Assembly: GCF_040958095.1 (NCBI RefSeq)
Contig: NC_091175.1
Span: 21,025,503 to 21,089,502, forward strand
Reading direction: 5' to 3'
From: Procambarus clarkii
Taxonomy: Eukaryota > Arthropoda > Malacostraca > Decapoda > Cambaridae
Length of the DNA: 64,000 bases
Numbering within the stretch: position 1 is the first letter of the stretch; each line of letters starts with the position of its first letter. Positions 10,743 through 27,666 of this stretch are shown piece by piece. The notes under the pieces are model-generated. The model searched no databases. It had not been told where the DNA came from and was given only the letters and a program-made list of their open reading frames with translations. Position numbers and translations under genes: made by a program.

Positions 10743-12889
10743 CTGTTCCCTGACACAATGAATTACAGTATAATAATTTTAACAAATTCAGAGCACGTGT
10801 TACTTTGTCCTGGACTGCATCTTAAAACATGCAATGTTCCAAACTTGTCATCTGTGACATTCACTGACGAATTAATTTGTCTTACATTTTTTTAATGAAA
10901 TGTGAACCATTTTATGCATGTTTTTATTGTTTATATTTTATTTAAAAAAGTACCACTGGGTAAGTAACATATGTTGGTATAGTAATGTTATGTTTTGTTT
11001 TAATGAGCACTTTGCAATGCTTTTTCTAACTTTTTTGGTATTGCCAGTGTTAATCTATGCAAACAACTAAAACATACATTTATGAGTCATTCATGGTATA
11101 TAAAAAATGGTACATGTGCCTGTCAGTGTACACATAGCCACTGAATGCATCAGTATGCATATGGTCAATATGACCACTGTGTGCTTGTCAATGTAGACAC
11201 TGACAAATACAGTGACTATGTGCATAGTGACAGGCATACAGTGGTTATGGCTACCATATGCCTGTCAATGTCCACAGTGGCCATATGCACATAGCCACTT
11301 GGTGCAAGTCAGCTTAAACAGTCTGGTCACATGCACAGTGATCATGTGTACATTAACAGTCACACAGTGGACATTTGAATGTTTGATGGGTACACAATGA
11401 CATGGGCACATTCCATATATTGATAGAGTTATTTATGAAACAATCTTGCCAGTGACTGTGTTATAGCCTTTGACTTGTCTGAGCACGAACTAGAATGAGA
11501 AAACGTGTTTTCTGAAACTTGCCCCTGAAAAAGAGCAGAGATTTATATGTACTGTATATAGCTTTATTTCAGAAGTCAGGGAATATTGTTAAATATAGCT
11601 AGTCTTATCAAAACAAGTCAAAGACTAGATAATAGTGTAGTCACCTCGAGGACTGTTGTGGTTGGTAGCGTAGCTCTTTCCCATGTGTGACACCTTCATT
11701 TAGAGTACAGTACTGTGCATTTGTTATGTTTACTTTGTGGTTGGAACGTTGTAGCTTTAAGGTTTCTCCACACACAGTAGGACAAATGAATATGTATAAC
11801 TAAGACTTTCTTATCATGTGAGATTCTATTGTAATAATTTGATAAACTTGAGATTTCTTAGATAAATTGACTTAAAATTTTACTTTGTAATTTTGAAACA
11901 TTATATAAATACTGTATGACTATACTGTATATATAATGTAACTTCCAATGTAATTCATCAGTGGCTTTTTAAGTTCGATTTATCCTAGTCTCGTGTAAAT
12001 TATTAATGGAAATGGTGTTGGAAAAATGGGAGTTACAAAACCTATTAAACTATTAGAATACACATTGTTTATAATTATATACTCTTAAACCTCATAAAGA
12101 CATTTATAATACCTGTAATATGACTTTGGAGTATTTGTGCTAAGAATAAATTTAGGCATTTTTCTTTTCTAGATTCTTATAAGTTTTATAAATAGGTGTT
12201 GTAAGCATGTTTACTAATTGAACAGCCTGTGGAAAGATGCAGTTTAAGCAGCATCCCAGACAACTGCTTGTTCTCTACCTTTATATGATATTCTCATTTC
12301 CTATTGTGTATCATTGTATATTATTTTTATCTTTCTATAATACTGTACCTCTGCCATGACTTGGGTCGGAAGGTATTTTACTTTGGTCTCTACACATGGG
12401 GAATGTAAGCACAGTAATATATTAGACTACTAGAAATTGTGATATGTTCAAATACTGTGAAGACTTTCTACTTTGTAGTAATGAAACTCCATTCCTACCT
12501 TACTCAATACTAGTCATTACTGTGAATTGCTGATGATTTTGGTTAAGTATTGATGCTTGCTAGTCAAACATACATATACATTCTGTACATTTATATTGTT
12601 TTAAACTTGATAACTGGAAACCCTGAAATAAAGATAAGACAAATAGGTCATTCTGTGATCCTCTTTAAATCTCATGGGCTGCTGCTATGAAGTTCAAGGA
12701 AATACTGTATACAGTAAATTGTATGCACATATTGACTTCCATGGAGATATTCCAGAGGTATTTTTGTCAGTGCATTTTACAACTGCAAATTACCTAGTTA
12801 ATTCCACACTACATTCGTGAAAGCCCTAAAAATCCTTCCCTCTATGTGTATAGTTTGACCCACTTAATACCAATAACTGTATACAGTGC

Positions 12890-12890
<1 letters not shown>
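10743..12890. other. AT-rich noncoding stretch
   Basis: No gene, exon with flanking splice sites or RNA gene is supported on either strand. The only internal structure is the repetitive CACAGTG/CATATGC patch at 11105-11395. Confidence 0.6.
11105..11395. repeat. Degenerate short-motif repeat patch
   Basis: Variants of GTCAGTGTACACATAGCCAC, CACAGTGGCCATATGC and GCACAGTGATCATGTG recur about every 25-45 bp, partly as inverted forms (CACTGTG against CACAGTG). The period is irregular, so this is an eroded minisatellite or a self-complementary patch rather than a clean array. Confidence 0.45.
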
Positions 12891-12893
<3 letters not shown>

Positions 12894-12944
<51 letters not shown>

Positions 12945-12960
12945 TGCATGCATGCATGCA
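12894..12960. repeat. (TA)n then (TGCA)n microsatellite
   Basis: A TA run of about 48 bp is followed by about five TGCA units. It forms one edge of the microsatellite tract in which the Penelope-like fragment lies. Confidence 0.95.
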
Positions 12961-12997
12961 ATTGACGATCACAAAACACTGATCATTTATCATTTTA

Positions 12998-16975
<3,978 letters not shown>

Positions 16976-17003
16976 ACACACACACACATACATATACACA
17001 CAC

Positions 17004-17325
17004 GTGATATGATCACTACGTACAAAATAGTAACAGGAATTGATAAAATCGACAGGGAAGACTTCCTGAGACCTGGAACTTCAAGAACAAGAGGCCATAG
17101 ATTTAAACTAGCTAAACACAGATGCCGAAGAAATATAAGAAAATTCACCTTCGCAAATAGAGTGGTAGACGGTTGGAACAAGTTAAGTGAGAAGGTGGTG
17201 GAGGCCAAGACCGTCAGTAGTTTCAAAGCGTTATATGACAAAGAGTGCTGGGAAGACGGGACACCACGAGCGTAGCTCTCATCCTGTAACTACACTTAGG
17301 TAATTACACTTAGGTAATTACACAC
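17004..17325 (+). mobile_element. LINE A 3'-end fragment
   Basis: Starts at GTGATATGATCACTACG and runs to the TTAGGTAATTAC tail, encoding the last 88 or so residues of ORF2. It matches copy 1 (GGAACTTCAAG, GAGGCCAT) rather than copy 2. It is preceded directly by the CA/TACATATA tail of copy 1 and followed directly by copy 2. Confidence 0.92.
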
Positions 17326-17352
17326 ACACACAGGTTAGAGATAATTGAGGAC

Positions 17353-18309
17353 ATGCAAATGAAGTATGAAGAAAAAGTGCTTAAATTAGAAGAGGACAAT
17401 GGAGCTCTTTGGAGTGAGCTTTGCACTCTAAAAGGGAGTATGCTTCAACAAGGTAAGATTATTACTGCATTAACAGACAAGGTAACAAATCAGGAGGAGC
17501 AAATCAAGGAACTAGTGAAAGAAAATGAGGCATGGAAAGTGAAGTGTGGTGACTTTGAAGAAATAAACAAGAAGATAGACTCATATGGTGAACAACTCCA
17601 AGCAAGCCTAAGGGCTAACATAGAGTTAGGTAAGGATCTCCAACTGGAAACTTCACTGACAACTCACATAGAGGAGGTGAATAAAGAACTAGAAAAGTAT
17701 AAAGAAGAAATAAAAGCGACATATGCTCAAGTTGTAAAAGAGAAAGAGACTATCAAAGAAGTGTGTTCGGAAGTCAAAACCAGAAATGACCAACAAGCAG
17801 AAATTAGGCAAGCAATTAGGAAAGAACTGGTTACCAACAGTAAACTGGTACAAAACACTGCAGATAGAACTAAGTCCATAATCATTTTTGGATGTTTAGA
17901 GAAGGAAATTTCATCTAGGGTGGACCGAGCGGCAGAAGAGATGAAAATCATAGAGAAAATAGTAGGTTTAGGAGAAGGCTCAAAGGAAAATGTCAGTGAT
18001 TTTAGAAGAATAGGAAAATATGAGAAAGAAAAGAACCGCCCCTTAAGGGTGACCTTTAATGGAGTGAAAAACATGATGGAAGTGCTAAGAAATGCCAGGA
18101 AACTGCAGAGTGATGAGGTTGGCAAATCTTGGTCAATAAGACAAGACCTCTCCAAGGAAGACAGAGAAAAGCTGAAAATGAACTTAATTGAGGCAAAACG
18201 GCTAAATGGGGATAGAAATGAAGAAGACAGAAATTCTTTTTTTTACAAAGTGACAGGGACTGGAAAGCTTGTGAAATGGTACATAAAAACAAAGCAACAA
18301 GATCAGTAG
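17353..18309 (+). CDS. LINE A ORF1 protein, coiled coil plus RNA-binding-type domain
   Basis: A 318-residue frame starts at ATG 17353, but the frame is open a few codons further up to the CA junction, so the native start may be lost. Residues 1 to about 150 are rich in heptad-like Leu/Ile/Val with many Lys and Glu (MKYEEKVLKLEEDNG at the start), a probable coiled coil. Residues about 170-310 form a compact domain with SIIIFGCLEK, DFRRIGKYEKEKNRPLRVTF and SWSIRQDLSKEDREKL, like the RRM-plus-C-terminal region of L1- and CR1-type ORF1 proteins that bind element RNA. The stop overlaps ORF2 by 34 nt, with ORF2 in the -1 frame. No catalytic motif is seen. The family role (RNP formation) is known for ORF1 proteins generally; for this one it is inference. 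Confidence 0.8.
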   Translation: MQMKYEEKVLKLEEDNGALWSELCTLKGSMLQQGKIITALTDKVTNQEEQIKELVKENEAWKVKCGDFEEINKKIDSYGEQLQASLRANIELGKDLQLETSLTTHIEEVNKELEKYKEEIKATYAQVVKEKETIKEVCSEVKTRNDQQAEIRQAIRKELVTNSKLVQNTADRTKSIIIFGCLEKEISSRVDRAAEEMKIIEKIVGLGEGSKENVSDFRRIGKYEKEKNRPLRVTFNGVKNMMEVLRNARKLQSDEVGKSWSIRQDLSKEDREKLKMNLIEAKRLNGDRNEEDRNSFFYKVTGTGKLVKWYIKTKQQDQ

Positions 18310-21191
18310 TGGAAGGGGGAGTAAAGAGCAAAGGAAAAGGGAACATGTTCCTGAAAATTGTATATACCAACATAGATGGAGTGAGGTCAAAAACTTTGGA
18401 GTTGCAAGATATAATCCAGCTTAAGGTCCCAGATATTGTTGTATTATCAGAAACGAAACTTGAAGGAAATATAATAAATGAAGTCATATTCCCAAGAGGC
18501 TACTCAGTTTGGAGACGTGACAGGAAAACTAGGAAGGGAGGAGGAGTGGCTGTACTGGTGAAAAAACACCTGAAGGTAAAAGAGTTAATATTTGAAAACC
18601 CTCGAGATATTGACATAATGGCATTGCAGGTCTGGAATCAGGATGATAACCTGATAATTGTAAATACCTACAGCCCACCAGCAAGCAACACGTGGACAAA
18701 GGAAGAACTGGATGACAAACGAGAGGGCCTCATAATGGTCATGAGAGATATTATTGTACAAGCAGATAAAGATAAATCACGACTGTTGATACTGGGGGAC
18801 TTCAACTTTAGAGCAATAGACTGGGAGGCCTATGAAGCAAGAACGGAGGACTTTTGGACATGCAGATTTGTGAACCTCATTCTGGAGACATTCTTGTATC
18901 AACACATAAAGCAAGCCACAAGAATGAGGGAAGGAGATATACCGTCAGTACTGGATCTAGTATTCACCAGGAAAGAAGAAGAGATTTTTGACATCCAGTA
19001 CCTTCCTCCCTTGGGAAAGAGTGATCACGTCCTGTTAGACATTAAATATGCTTTAAGATATCATCTAGAAGAAAATGGGGACATTGAAACAGTTGATAAA
19101 CTCGATTTAAAGAGAGGCAACTATGGGGAACTTCAAAATTTTTTTAATGAGTGTAATTGGACAGAATTGTTGCTAGGCAGGGAAGTAAATGAAATGTATG
19201 CCAAATTTTTAAAACTATACGAGGAAGGCACACAAACATTCATACCAAAACAGAGATGCAGGACCAGAAAACAGGATTGGTTTGACAGAAATTGTGAGAG
19301 GGCAAGAGACCAAAAGACACAAAAATGGAATCAGTATAGGAAGAGGCCAAACCCCCAAACATACCAGCGATACAAAGATGCGAGAAACAATTATACAGCA
19401 GTAAGGAGAGAGGCAGAAAGAAATTTTGAAAAAGGGATAGCAGATAAATGTAAAACAGAACCGGGCCTATTCTACAAATTCATAAACAACAAATTGCAGG
19501 TAAAGGATAATATCCAGAGGTTGGAAATGGGAAACAGATTCACGGAAAATGAAAAGGAAATCTGTGAAACATTAAATGAAAAGTTCCAAAGTGTGTTTGT
19601 ACAAAATGAAATCTTCAGAGAACCAGACACAATAAGAATTCCAGAGAACAACATAGAGCGGATAGAGGTGTCTAGAGATGAAGTGGAAAATATGCTAAAG
19701 GAGCTCGGGAGGAACAAAGCAGCTGGCCCAGATGGCGTTTCACCATGGGTTCTGAGAGAATGTGCATCTGAGCTCAGCATTCCACTTCACCTGATCTTTC
19801 AGGCATCCCTGTGTACAGGAATCGTAGCAGACGTGTGGAAACAGGCTAACATAGTTCCAATCTACAAAAGTGGAAGCAGGGAAGACCCCCTCAATTATAG
19901 ACCTGTATCATTGACAAGTGTAATAGTGAAAGTATTGGAAAAGCTAATCAAAACTAAATGGGTAGAACACCTGGAGAGAAATGATATAATATCAGACAGA
20001 CAGTATGGTTTTTGATCAGGAAGATCCTGTGTATCGAATTTACTCAGTTTCTATGATCGGGCCACAGAGATATTACAGGAAAGAGATGGCTGGGTTGACT
20101 GCATCTATCTGGACCTAAAAAAGGCTTTCGACATAGTTCCACATAAGAGGTTGTTCTGGAAACTGGAAAATATTGGAGGGGTGACAGGTAAGCTTCTATC
20201 ATGGATGAAAAATTTTCTGACTGATAGAAAAATGAGGGCAGTAATCAGAGGCAATGTATCGGAATGGAGAAATGTCACAAGTGGAGTACCACAGGGTTCA
20301 GTTCTTGCACCAGTGATGTTTATTGTGTACATAAATGATCTACCAGTTGGTATACAGAATTATATGAACATGTTTGCTGATGATGCTAAGATAATAGGAA
20401 GGATAAGAAATTTAGATGATTGTCATGCCCTTCAAGAAGACCTGGACAAAATAAGTATATGGAGCACCACTTGGCAAATGGAATTTAATGTTAATAAATG
20501 TCATGTTATGGAATGTGGAATAGGAGAACATAGACCCCACACAACCTATATATTATGTGAGAAATCTTTAAAGAATTCTGATAAAGAAAGAGATCTAGGA
20601 GTGGTTCTAGATAGAAAACTATCACCTGAGGACCACATTAAGAATATTGTGCAAGGAGCCTATGCAATGCTTTCTAACTTCAGAATTGCATTTAAATACA
20701 TGGATGGCGATATACTAAAGAAATTGTTCATGACTTTTGTTAGGCCAAAGCTAGAATATGCAGCTGTTGTGTGGTGCCCATATCTTAAGAAGCACATCAA
20801 CAAACTGGAAAAGGTGCAAAGACATGCTACTAAGTGGCTCCCAGAACTGAAGGGCAAGAGCTACGAGGAGAGGTTAGAAGCATTAAATATGCCAAAACTA
20901 GAAGACAGAAGAAAAAGAGGTGATATGATCACTACATACAAAATAGTTACAGGAATTGATAAAATCGACAGGGAAGACTTCCTGAGACCTGGAATTTCAA
21001 GAACAAGAGGTCATAGATTTAAACTAGCTAAACACAGATGCCGAAGAAATATAAGAAAATTCACCTTCGCAAATAGAGTGGTAGACGGTTGGAACAAGTT
21101 AAGTGAGAAGGTGGTGGAGGCCAAGACCGTCAGTAGTTTCAAAGCGTTATATGACAAAGAGTGCTGGGAAGACGGGACACCACGAGCGTAG
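18276..21191 (+). pseudogene. LINE A ORF2 (APE endonuclease + RT) with one nonsense codon
   Basis: One frame runs from ATG 18276 to the stop at 21189-21191, broken only by TGA at 20013-20015, where copies 1 and 5 have CGA (QYGF-R-SGRS). Endonuclease: KIVYTNIDG, LSETKLEG, VNTYSPPAS, LLILGDFNF, LDLVFT and GKSDHV are all present. RT motifs A, B and C (LDLKKAFD, GVPQGSVLAP, FADD) lie downstream of the stop. A further change near 20130 turns FDRVPH into FDIVPH. Length without the stop is about 970 codons, normal for CR1-like ORF2. As it stands, only endonuclease plus the RT fingers would be made. The start overlaps the end of ORF1. Confidence 0.88.
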
Positions 21192-21267
21192 CTCTCATCC
21201 TGTAACTACACTTAGGTAATTACACTTAGGTAATTACACACACACACACACATACATATACACACAC

Positions 21268-21585
21268 GTGATATGATCACTACGTACAAAATAGTAACAG
21301 GAATTGATAAAATCGACAGGGAAGACTTCCTGAGACCTGGAACTTCAAGAACAAGAGGCCATAGATTTAAACTAGCTAAACACAGATGCCGAAGAAATAT
21401 AAGAAAATTCACCTTCGCAAATAGAGTGGTAGACGGTTGGAACAAGTTAAGTGAGAAGGTGGTGGAGGCCAAGACCGTCAGTAGTTTCAAAGCGTTATAT
21501 GACAAAGAGTGCTGGGAAGACGGGACACCACGAGCGTAGCTCTCATCCTGTAACTACACTTAGGTAATTACACTTAGGTAATTAC
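21268..21585 (+). mobile_element. LINE A 3'-end fragment, second copy
   Basis: Same as 17004-17325 and part of the second tandem unit. It encodes the last 88 residues of ORF2 and ends in the TTAGGTAATTAC tail and a CA/TATA run slightly longer than in unit 1. Confidence 0.92.
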
Positions 21586-21630
21586 ACACACACATATACA
21601 CACACACACAGGTTAGAGATAATTGAGGAC

Positions 21631-22587
21631 ATGCAAATGAAGTATGAAGAAAAAGTGCTTAAATTAGAAGAGGACAATGGAGCTCTTTGGAGTGAGCTTT
21701 GCACTCTAAAAGGGAGTATGCTTCAACAAGGTAAGATTATTACTGCATTAACAGACAAGGTAACAAATCAGGAGGAGCAAATCAAGGAACTAGTGAAAGA
21801 AAATGAGGCATGGAAAGTGAAGTGTGGTGACTTTGAAGAAATAAACAAGAAGATAGACTCATATGGTGAACAACTCCAAGCAAGCCTAAGGGCTAACATA
21901 GAGTTAGGTAAGGATCTCCAACTGGAAACTTCACTGACAACTCACATAGAGGAGGTGAATAAAGAACTAGAAAAGTATAAAGAAGAAATAAAAGCGACAT
22001 ATGCTCAAGTTGTAAAAGAGAAAGAGACTATCAAAGAAGTGTGTTCGGAAGTCAAAACCAGAAATGACCAACAAGCAGAAATTAGGCAAGCAATTAGGAA
22101 AGAACTGGTTACCAACAGTAAACTGGTACAAAACACTGCAGATAGAACTAAGTCCATAATCATTTTTGGATGTTTAGAGAAGGAAATTTCATCTAGGGTG
22201 GACCGAGCGGCAGAAGAGATGAAAATCATAGAGAAAATAGTAGGTTTAGGAGAAGGCTCAAAGGAAAATGTCAGTGATTTTAGAAGAATAGGAAAATATG
22301 AGAAAGAAAAGAACCGCCCCTTAAGGGTGACCTTTAATGGAGTGAAAAACATGATGGAAGTGCTAAGAAATGCCAGGAAACTGCAGAGTGATGAGGTTGG
22401 CAAATCTTGGTCAATAAGACAAGACCTCTCCAAGGAAGACAGAGAAAAGCTGAAAATGAACTTAATTGAGGCAAAACGGCTAAATGGGGATAGAAATGAA
22501 GAAGACAGAAATTCTTTTTTTTACAAAGTGACAGGGACTGGAAAGCTTGTGAAATGGTACATAAAAACAAAGCAACAAGATCAGTAG
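21631..22587 (+). CDS. LINE A ORF1 protein, duplicate
   Basis: The protein is the same 318 residues as at 17353-18309: coiled-coil half, then the domain with SIIIFGCLEK and DFRRIGKYEKEKNRPL. I saw no difference at protein level. It overlaps the downstream ORF2 by 34 nt. Confidence 0.8.
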   Translation: MQMKYEEKVLKLEEDNGALWSELCTLKGSMLQQGKIITALTDKVTNQEEQIKELVKENEAWKVKCGDFEEINKKIDSYGEQLQASLRANIELGKDLQLETSLTTHIEEVNKELEKYKEEIKATYAQVVKEKETIKEVCSEVKTRNDQQAEIRQAIRKELVTNSKLVQNTADRTKSIIIFGCLEKEISSRVDRAAEEMKIIEKIVGLGEGSKENVSDFRRIGKYEKEKNRPLRVTFNGVKNMMEVLRNARKLQSDEVGKSWSIRQDLSKEDREKLKMNLIEAKRLNGDRNEEDRNSFFYKVTGTGKLVKWYIKTKQQDQ

Positions 22588-25469
22588 TGGAAGGGGGAGT
22601 AAAGAGCAAAGGAAAAGGGAACATGTTCCTGAAAATTGTATATACCAACATAGATGGAGTGAGGTCAAAAACTTTGGAGTTGCAAGATATAATCCAGCTT
22701 AAGGTCCCAGATATTGTTGTATTATCAGAAACGAAACTTGAAGGAAATATAATAAATGAAGTCATATTCCCAAGAGGCTACTCAGTTTGGAGACGTGACA
22801 GGAAAACTAGGAAGGGAGGAGGAGTGGCTGTACTGGTGAAAAAACACCTGAAGGTAAAAGAGTTAATATTTGAAAACCCTCGAGATATTGACATAATGGC
22901 ATTGCAGGTCTGGAATCAGGATGATAACCTGATAATTGTAAATACCTACAGCCCACCAGCAAGCAACACGTGGACAAAGGAAGAACTGGATGACAAACGA
23001 GAGGGCCTCATAATGGTCATGAGAGATATTATTGTACAAGCAGATAAAGATAAATCACGACTGTTGATACTGGGGGACTTCAACTTTAGAGCAATAGACT
23101 GGGAGGCCTATGAAGCAAGAACGGAGGACTTTTGGACATGCAGATTTGTGAACCTCATTCTGGAGACATTCTTGTATCAACACATAAAGCAAGCCACAAG
23201 AATGAGGGAAGGAGATATACCGTCAGTACTGGATCTAGTATTCACCAGGAAAGAAGAAGAGATTTTTGACATCCAGTACCTTCCTCCCTTGGGAAAGAGT
23301 GATCACGTCCTGTTAGACATTAAATATGCTTTAAGATATCATCTAGAAGAAAATGGGGACATTGAAACAGTTGATAAACTCGATTTAAAGAGAGGCAACT
23401 ATGGGGAACTTCAAAATTTTTTTAATGAGTGTAATTGGACAGAATTGTTGCTAGGCAGGGAAGTAAATGAAATGTATGCCAAATTTTTAAAACTATACGA
23501 GGAAGGCACACAAACATTCATACCAAAACAGAGATGCAGGACCAGAAAACAGGATTGGTTTGACAGAAATTGTGAGAGGGCAAGAGACCAAAAGACACAA
23601 AAATGGAATCAGTATAGGAAGAGGCCAAACCCCCAAACATACCAGCGATACAAAGATGCGAGAAACAATTATACAGCAGTAAGGAGAGAGGCAGAAAGAA
23701 ATTTTGAAAAAGGGATAGCAGATAAATGTAAAACAGAACCGGGCCTATTCTACAAATTCATAAACAACAAATTGCAGGTAAAGGATAATATCCAGAGGTT
23801 GGAAATGGGAAACAGATTCACGGAAAATGAAAAGGAAATGTGTGAAACATTAAATGAAAAGTTCCAAAGTGTGTTTGTACAAAATGAAATCTTCAGAGAA
23901 CCAGACACAATAAGAATTCCAGAGAACAACATAGAGCGGATAGAGGTGTCTAGAGATGAAGTGGAAAATATGCTAAAGGAGCTCGGGAGGAACAAAGCAG
24001 CTGGCCCAGATGGCGTTTCACCATGGGTTCTGAGAGAATGTGCATCTGAGCTCAGCATTCCACTTCACCTGATCTTTCAGGCATCCCTGTGTACAGGAAT
24101 CGTAGCAGACGTGTGGAAACAGGCTAACATAGTTCCAATCTACAAAAGTGGAAGCAGGGAAGACCCCCTCAATTATAGACCTGTATCATTGACAAGTGTA
24201 ATAGTGAAAGTATTGGAAAAGCTAATCAAAACTAAATGGGTAGAACACCTGGAGAGAAATGATATAATATCAGACAGACAGTATGGTTTTTGATCAGGAA
24301 GATCCTGTGTATCGAATTTACTCAGTTTCTATGATCGGGCCACAGAGATATTACAGGAAAGAGATGGCTGGGTTGACTGCATCTATCTGGACCTAAAAAA
24401 GGCTTTCGACATAGTTCCACATAAGAGGTTGTTCTGGAAACTGGAAAATATTGGAGGGGTGACAGGTAAGCTTCTATCATGGATGAAAAATTTTCTGACT
24501 GATAGAAAAATGAGGGCAGTAATCAGAGGCAATGTATCGGAATGGAGAAATGTCACAAGTGGAGTACCACAGGGTTCAGTTCTTGCACCAGTGATGTTTA
24601 TTGTGTACATAAATGATCTACCAGTTGGTATACAGAATTATATGAACATGTTTGCTGATGATGCTAAGATAATAGGAAGGATAAGAAATTTAGATGATTG
24701 TCATGCCCTTCAAGAAGACCTGGACAAAATAAGTATATGGAGCACCACTTGGCAAATGGAATTTAATGTTAATAAATGTCATGTTATGGAATGTGGAATA
24801 GGAGAACATAGACCCCACACAACCTATATATTATGTGAGAAATCTTTAAAGAATTCTGATAAAGAAAGAGATCTAGGAGTGGTTCTAGATAGAAAACTAT
24901 CACCTGAGGACCACATTAAGAATATTGTGCAAGGAGCCTATGCAATGCTTTCTAACTTCAGAATTGCATTTAAATACATGGATGGCGATATACTAAAGAA
25001 ATTGTTCATGACTTTTGTTAGGCCAAAGCTAGAATATGCAGCTGTTGTGTGGTGCCCATATCTTAAGAAGCACATCAACAAACTGGAAAAGGTGCAAAGA
25101 CATGCTACTAAGTGGCTCCCAGAACTGAAGGGCAAGAGCTACGAGGAGAGGTTAGAAGCATTAAATATGCCAAAACTAGAAGACAGAAGAAAAAGAGGTG
25201 ATATGATCACTACATACAAAATAGTTACAGGAATTGATAAAATCGACAGGGAAGACTTCCTGAGACCTGGAATTTCAAGAACAAGAGGTCATAGATTTAA
25301 ACTAGCTAAACACAGATGCCGAAGAAATATAAGAAAATTCACCTTCGCAAATAGAGTGGTAGACGGTTGGAACAAGTTAAGTGAGAAGGTGGTGGAGGCC
25401 AAGACCGTCAGTAGTTTCAAAGCGTTATATGACAAAGAGTGCTGGGAAGACGGGACACCACGAGCGTAG
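22554..25469 (+). pseudogene. LINE A ORF2, duplicate with the same nonsense codon
   Basis: Identical in layout to 18276-21191, with the in-frame TGA at 24291-24293 within the QYGF-SGRS block and the same FDIVPH change. The only protein difference I see is Met for Ile in the EKEMCETL block. The shared stop shows that the nonsense mutation predates the duplication. Confidence 0.88.
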
Positions 25470-25516
25470 CTCTCATCCTGTAACTACACTTAGGTAATTA
25501 CACTTAGGTAATTACA

Positions 25517-26298
<782 letters not shown>

Positions 26299-26301
<3 letters not shown>

Positions 26302-27666
26302 CTGCAAGATGATTTAAGGGCAGCAAAGGAGGAGATAAGATACCTAAAGGAGACTCTTCCGCAATACCAGGCACAAACCGTACCCCAGGGAGATGGGAAT
26401 GCTACTGTGGAGGGGACCACCACAACCCAGATCTCATTTGCTGAAATGCTTAAAAAGAGCCCTGAAGCTAGGTCTGCGGTTAAGGAAGTTGCCATGGAAG
26501 TGGCTTCCTCTCAGGAAGCAGCTAGATGTACTAGCCGGCTGATAGAGAGAAATAGAGCAGTAGTAGTAGCAGGCATTAAAGAACAAACAGGGACCAGACC
26601 AAAGGAGCGGAGAGACAAGGACAAAAACATGATTAAAGAGATCCTTAAAGAGGTAAGGATGGAGGGAGCTGAGCAAAATGTTGAAAAGGTTTTCAGGCTT
26701 GGAAAGTACAACAAGGACAGAGACCGAATGATAAAGGTGGTTTTCATGAGCGAAATCGCGAAAGAGGAACTGCTAGCAAGGAAGTGTTGTCTAAAAGGTG
26801 TAGAGAAGTTCAAGAAAATATTCCTGCAGAGGGATATGACAAGGGAAGAGAGAATACGGACAGCAGACGCGAGGAAGGAGCGCAGGGAGAGAGAAGGAAA
26901 TCAGAGTACCACAACCCAGAACCCTACAATCCCAGAGGGAAGTGGAGAACCCTCCTCAAACAGTGCAACAGCCACAGGGATTGGGGCACCACCCCCACAT
27001 TCTACCCAACAGACACCCAACCCGCCCCATCCCCTGTCAGCCCCCCCACTAAGTACCCACCTAGGGCACCCTCCCCCCACCCACCCCCCTCCCCCCACTC
27101 ACCCCCCTTCTCCCCCTCACCCCTCTCCCCAGGACCTCCCTTCTCCCCCATCCCCTATGCCCTCCCTTCTCCCACATGCCTTCCCGTCTCTCCCACCCCC
27201 ATGCCCTCCCTTCCCCCCCTCCCCCCTAAGCCCCCCACTCTCCCCCACCCCACCTAAGTCTCCTCTCCCCCACTCCCCTAAACCCTCCCCTCTTCCTCAC
27301 CCACCTCAGCCCTCCCTTTTCCCCCAAGCCCTCCACCCTTTTCTCTCCCCCCAAGCCCCCCCCATCTCCCCTATCCCCCACAGCCTCTCCTCCCCCCATG
27401 CTTCCCCAACCCTCCCTCTCTTACCCACCTCCTGTACCCTCCCCCTCTTATCCACCCCCTGTACCCTCCCCCTCTTATCCACCCCCTGTACCCTCCCCCT
27501 CTCCCCCACCACCCCAAGCCCTCCCTCCTCCACCAATCCCCCCGTGCCAGGTCCCCCCAGCTCCCACTCACCCCAGATCGCAAAGGTCCCCCCCAGAAAA
27601 GCAGAAGAGAGTCAGTTTCAGGGTGATGTACTCGAACATAGATGGGATCACAAGCAAGACAAGTGA
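26299..27666 (+). CDS. LINE C ORF1 protein, N-terminally truncated, Pro-rich C-half
   Basis: The frame is open from the CT junction; an in-frame ATG for the first residues is absent, and the GTG at 26407 should not be taken as a eukaryotic start. Order: a short charged helix (DDLRAAKEEIRYLKE), a domain with VVVAGIKEQTG, KVFRLGKYNKDRDRMIKVVF and FLQRDMTREERIR, which resembles the RNA-binding domain of LINE A ORF1, then about 200 residues of Pro/Ser/His/Thr-rich low complexity. The last 269 nt overlap ORF2 in another frame. The Pro-rich tail arises from a C-rich DNA tract that is read by both ORFs. Role inferred: element RNA binding. Confidence 0.75.

Larger units (their letters stand above)
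17332..21237 (+). mobile_element. LINE A copy 2, near full length
   Basis: Begins GGTTAGAGATAATTGAGG directly after (CA)n, with ORF1 frame already open at the junction, so a little of the 5' end is probably missing. ORF1 and ORF2 follow, then the double ACTTAGGTAATTAC tail and CA run. It shares its sequence with copy 3. Confidence 0.9.
21611..25516 (+). mobile_element. LINE A copy 3, near full length
   Basis: Copy of 17332-21237 in the second tandem unit, with the same 5' start after (CA)n, the same ORF arrangement and the same tail. It ends in a CA run that leads into the CT-rich tract before LINE C. Confidence 0.9.
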
